A stretch of DNA of 64,000 bases from Bacillota bacterium (GTDB lineage: Bacteria; Bacillota; Clostridia; Acetivibrionales; DSM-1351): the NCBI GenBank assembly GCA_023409265.1, contig JAEYHZ010000004.1:310001-374000 (forward strand), in the 5' to 3' direction. The position numbers and the translations under genes were made by a program. Below the pieces are notes generated by a model. It worked only from the letters and a program-made list of their open reading frames with translations. It ran no database searches and was not told where the DNA came from. Numbering within the stretch: position 1 is the first letter of the stretch; each line of letters begins with the position of its first letter. Shown here one piece after another: positions 61,634-64,000 of this stretch.

Positions 61634-63220
61634 TTGATAAACAATCCGATTTTAAGAGGATTCAATCCTGATCCGTCAATATTAAGAGTTAATGATGACT
61701 ACTATATTGCGACCTCTACTTTTGAATGGTTTCCGGGAGTTCAGATACACCACTCAAGAGATCTTATACATTGGAAATTAATTGCACAGCCCCTAAACAG
61801 AGTTTCCCAGCTGGATATGCTTGGAAATCCAAGCTCTGCAGGGGTCTGGGCACCCTGCTTATCATATGCTGAAGGAATATTCTATCTTGTTTATACAAAT
61901 ACAAAAAGTTTTTCAGGTATTTTTAAAGATACACATAACTATCTGGTAACTGCTGAGAACATTTGCGGTGATTGGTCTGAAGCTGTTTATTTAAACAGTT
62001 CCGGCTTTGATCCATCCCTGTTCCATGATGATGATGGCAGAAAATGGCTTGTAAATATGTTATGGGATCACAGGAACAACAGAAACAGGTTTGGCGGAAT
62101 TATGCTGCAGGAATATTCAGCCGGTGAAAAAAGGCTTGTGGGAAGGAGTTTAAATATTTTTCAGGGGACCGGGCTGGGCTTTACTGAAGGTTCCCATCTT
62201 TATAAAAGAAACGGTACCTATTACCTGATGACTGCAGAAGGTGGAACTTCCTACGAGCACGCTGTTACCATGGCCAGATCCAAAAGCATCGAAGGACCGT
62301 ATGAGGTTGATCCCGAAAACCCGGTTCTGACCTCAAAGGGAAAGGACAGCTTAGTACTTCAGAGAGCCGGCCATGGAAGCATCGTTGAAACACAGGATGG
62401 TCAGTGGATTATGGCACATCTTTGCGCCAGGCCCTTGAATGGAACAAAAAGATGTATACTGGGCAGAGAAACTGCTCTCCAAAATATGATGTGGACCGGG
62501 GATGGCTGGTTGAGGAAAACCTCGGGAGGTAACCGGCCAAGTACCCATACTGTAGCTCCGGACCTTCCGGAATATAAATTTCCACCCGAACCCGATAGAG
62601 ATGATTTTGACAAAGGAGCATTGAGCATTCACTTCCAGACACTTAGAATTCCGTTGAAGGACGATATGCTGTCATTAAAGGAAAGGCCTGGATACCTCAG
62701 GCTAAAAGGGAAGGAATCTTTAAGCTCCCTGCACAGGCAAAGCCTCGTTGCCAGGAGACAGCAAAGCTTCTGTTATAAAGCTGAAACTTCTCTTGAATTC
62801 TATCCCGATTCATTTCAGCAAATGGCGGGTCTTATATGTATTTACGATACAATGAATTACTATTACCTCCACATATCACATGATGAAACTCTTGGAAAAA
62901 TAATTAATATTTTGCTTTGTGACAATAAAGCTCATAAATATCCAATCGGAGACGGGATTGCTATTGGTGAAACAAATACCTGCTTTATGAAGGTAAAAGT
63001 TGAGTATGACAGGCTTCAATTCAGCTATTCCCTTGATAATAACAGCTGGCAGGCAATAGGTCCAGTATTTGATGCCAGCACCTTATCCGATGAATACTTC
63101 TGGGAGGTTCAGGAGGAAAGATTTACTGGCGCCTTTGTGGGCTTGTGCTGTCAGGATCTAAGCGGCAGGAGTATCAATGCTGACTTTGATTATTTTGAAT
63201 ATACTGAATTTGATAAATAG
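61634..63220 (+). CDS. GH43 beta-xylosidase/arabinofuranosidase
   Basis: 528 residues. The five-bladed beta-propeller domain fills about 1-310: NPDPS has the catalytic base Asp13, the pKa-modulating Asp lies in GFDPSLFHDDDG, and the acid Glu185 is in FTEGSHLY. A C-terminal beta-sandwich (about 330-525) is typical of the beta-xylosidase GH43 subfamilies. There is no signal peptide, so it acts on imported xylo/arabino-oligosaccharides. TTG 61634 is chosen because GGGGGTG at 61622 fits it; GTG 61628 overlaps both that site and the previous stop. Confidence 0.88.
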   Translation: MINNPILRGFNPDPSILRVNDDYYIATSTFEWFPGVQIHHSRDLIHWKLIAQPLNRVSQLDMLGNPSSAGVWAPCLSYAEGIFYLVYTNTKSFSGIFKDTHNYLVTAENICGDWSEAVYLNSSGFDPSLFHDDDGRKWLVNMLWDHRNNRNRFGGIMLQEYSAGEKRLVGRSLNIFQGTGLGFTEGSHLYKRNGTYYLMTAEGGTSYEHAVTMARSKSIEGPYEVDPENPVLTSKGKDSLVLQRAGHGSIVETQDGQWIMAHLCARPLNGTKRCILGRETALQNMMWTGDGWLRKTSGGNRPSTHTVAPDLPEYKFPPEPDRDDFDKGALSIHFQTLRIPLKDDMLSLKERPGYLRLKGKESLSSLHRQSLVARRQQSFCYKAETSLEFYPDSFQQMAGLICIYDTMNYYYLHISHDETLGKIINILLCDNKAHKYPIGDGIAIGETNTCFMKVKVEYDRLQFSYSLDNNSWQAIGPVFDASTLSDEYFWEVQEERFTGAFVGLCCQDLSGRSINADFDYFEYTEFDK

Positions 63221-63294
63221 AACCTGGCAGGTTAAGGTTTGAGAACAAGGATCTGCTGCAGGTTTAACTTATGGTAGAAAGAGGGCGATTCGAT

Positions 63295-64000
63295 TTGCAA
63301 AAAGCTTTTGAAATTCCTGAATATATGAAATCGGTGGTATGCTATGGTCCCTATGACTATAGATATGAAGAGAAAAAAGTTCCGGAAATAGGAGAAGATG
63401 ATATCCTTGTAAAAATCAAAGCATGTGGTATTTGCGCCGGAGATATAAAATCTTATCACGGTGCTGCAATGTTTTGGGGTGGAGGAGTTTTACCGCCATG
63501 GAATGATGCTCCTGTAATTCCGGGACATGAATTTATTGGTGAAGTTGTGGCATTGGGAGATAATGCAGGGCGTAAACACAAGCTGGGACTGGGAGATATG
63601 GCAATTGCCGAACAGATTGTACCCTGCGGAACCTGTAGGTTTTGTAAACGCGGCGACTACTGGATGTGTGAGACACAGAATATATACGGTCACCAGAAAC
63701 TTGTTGCAGACGGCGGTATGGCTGAATATATAAAATACAACTCCCGTTCTATTGTGCATAAGGTATCCAAATCACTAAACCCAAAGCATGCTGCTATGAT
63801 TGAACCACTGTCGTGTTCCGTACACACTGTTGAACGGGCAAATATTAATTTCGGTGATGTAGTTGTGGTTGCTGGACTTGGACCTATCGGACTTTGCAAG
63901 CTGCAACTGGCAAAGCTTAAAAATCCGAGACTGTTGATTGGTATAGACATGAAGCCCAAAAGGCTTGAACTGGCCGGAAAACTTGGTGCAGATATTGTAT
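63295..64000 (+). CDS. Zinc-dependent alcohol/polyol dehydrogenase, 3' end cut off by the window
   Basis: The frame is open to the last base. It shows KACGICAGDIK and GHEF (catalytic zinc) and a structural zinc lobe with CGTCRFCKRGDYWMC. The Rossmann fold begins VVAGLGPIGLCKLQL. The sequence around YHGAAMFWG resembles erythritol/threitol-type polyol dehydrogenases, but specificity is unsure. TTG 63295 follows GAGGG at 63281; ATG 63271 is an in-frame alternative that adds eight residues. It extends the sugar block and probably oxidises a polyol or sugar alcohol. Confidence 0.8.
   Translation, partial: MQKAFEIPEYMKSVVCYGPYDYRYEEKKVPEIGEDDILVKIKACGICAGDIKSYHGAAMFWGGGVLPPWNDAPVIPGHEFIGEVVALGDNAGRKHKLGLGDMAIAEQIVPCGTCRFCKRGDYWMCETQNIYGHQKLVADGGMAEYIKYNSRSIVHKVSKSLNPKHAAMIEPLSCSVHTVERANINFGDVVVVAGLGPIGLCKLQLAKLKNPRLLIGIDMKPKRLELAGKLGADIV

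Overview
The window is AT-rich DNA with Gram-positive features: strong GGAGG-type ribosome sites, frequent TTG and GTG starts, hairpin-plus-T terminators, a GerMN spore lipoprotein and a sigma-H type promoter. The gene set points to an anaerobic, spore-forming, plant-polysaccharide-degrading clostridium of the Ruminiclostridium (Clostridium cellulolyticum) type. It includes GH26, GH43, three oligosaccharide ABC importers, YesM/YesN two-component pairs, Ku/LigD repair and a TrxR-like flavoprotein without NADPH motifs. The genus is inferred from gene content only. I see no prophage, CRISPR array, rRNA, tRNA or transposase gene.

Layout. 176-2456 holds carD, a PIN/TRAM membrane protein and ispD. 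2749-10979 is a mannan-oligosaccharide block: cytoplasmic GH26, YesM/YesN pair, two permeases and a solute-binding lipoprotein. 11117-13378 holds a divergent ispF (minus) and proS. 13659-21350 carries a secreted SH3b-CAP protein, an RluA-type pseudouridine synthase, a nucleotidyltransferase fused to a degraded phosphomannomutase, GtrA, a DUF2238 protein and UvsE. 21479-26183 has a 45-residue protein, a 1-phosphofructokinase-like kinase, Tex and a membrane protein. 26215-28153 is a run of small minus-strand proteins, probably envelope- or spore-related, with a composite intergenic repeat. 28324-32095 has the TrxR-like protein, an orphan histidine kinase, GerMN and an FmdB zinc ribbon. 32338-35188 is an NHEJ operon (ku, ligase, polymerase). 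35229-40235 has an AraC regulator, galE, a sugar nucleotidyltransferase, a NahK-like kinase and a zinc-ribbon protein. 40314-47152 is a LacI-controlled block with a Gfo/Idh/MocA oxidoreductase, the second ABC importer and a CBM9-like protein. 47572-52035 has hpf, ROK glucokinase, an LtaS-like protein and shikimate kinase. 52306-64000 is the third sugar block: LacI regulator, YesM/YesN, ABC importer, an (alpha/alpha)6 glycosidase, GH43 and the start of a zinc alcohol dehydrogenase.

How the genes work together. Each sugar block pairs a sensor (YesM/YesN or LacI) with a binding protein and two permeases, but none encodes an ATPase. Imported oligosaccharides would meet cytoplasmic glycosidases (GH26, GH43, trehalase-like), and released sugars would feed glucokinase, the galE/nucleotidyltransferase/NahK salvage set and the PfkB kinase.

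The most interesting non-coding signals are these: a three-part dispersed repeat (14521, 19214, 27523); a shared 5' leader before the pfkB-type gene and tex; hairpins abutting the ribosome site of several genes; a consensus sigma-H promoter next to a DnaA-box cluster before hpf; two perfect 28-bp operators before the LacI gene at 52306; a 23-bp-period tandem repeat before the shikimate kinase gene; and hairpins beside the binding-protein genes of two ABC operons.
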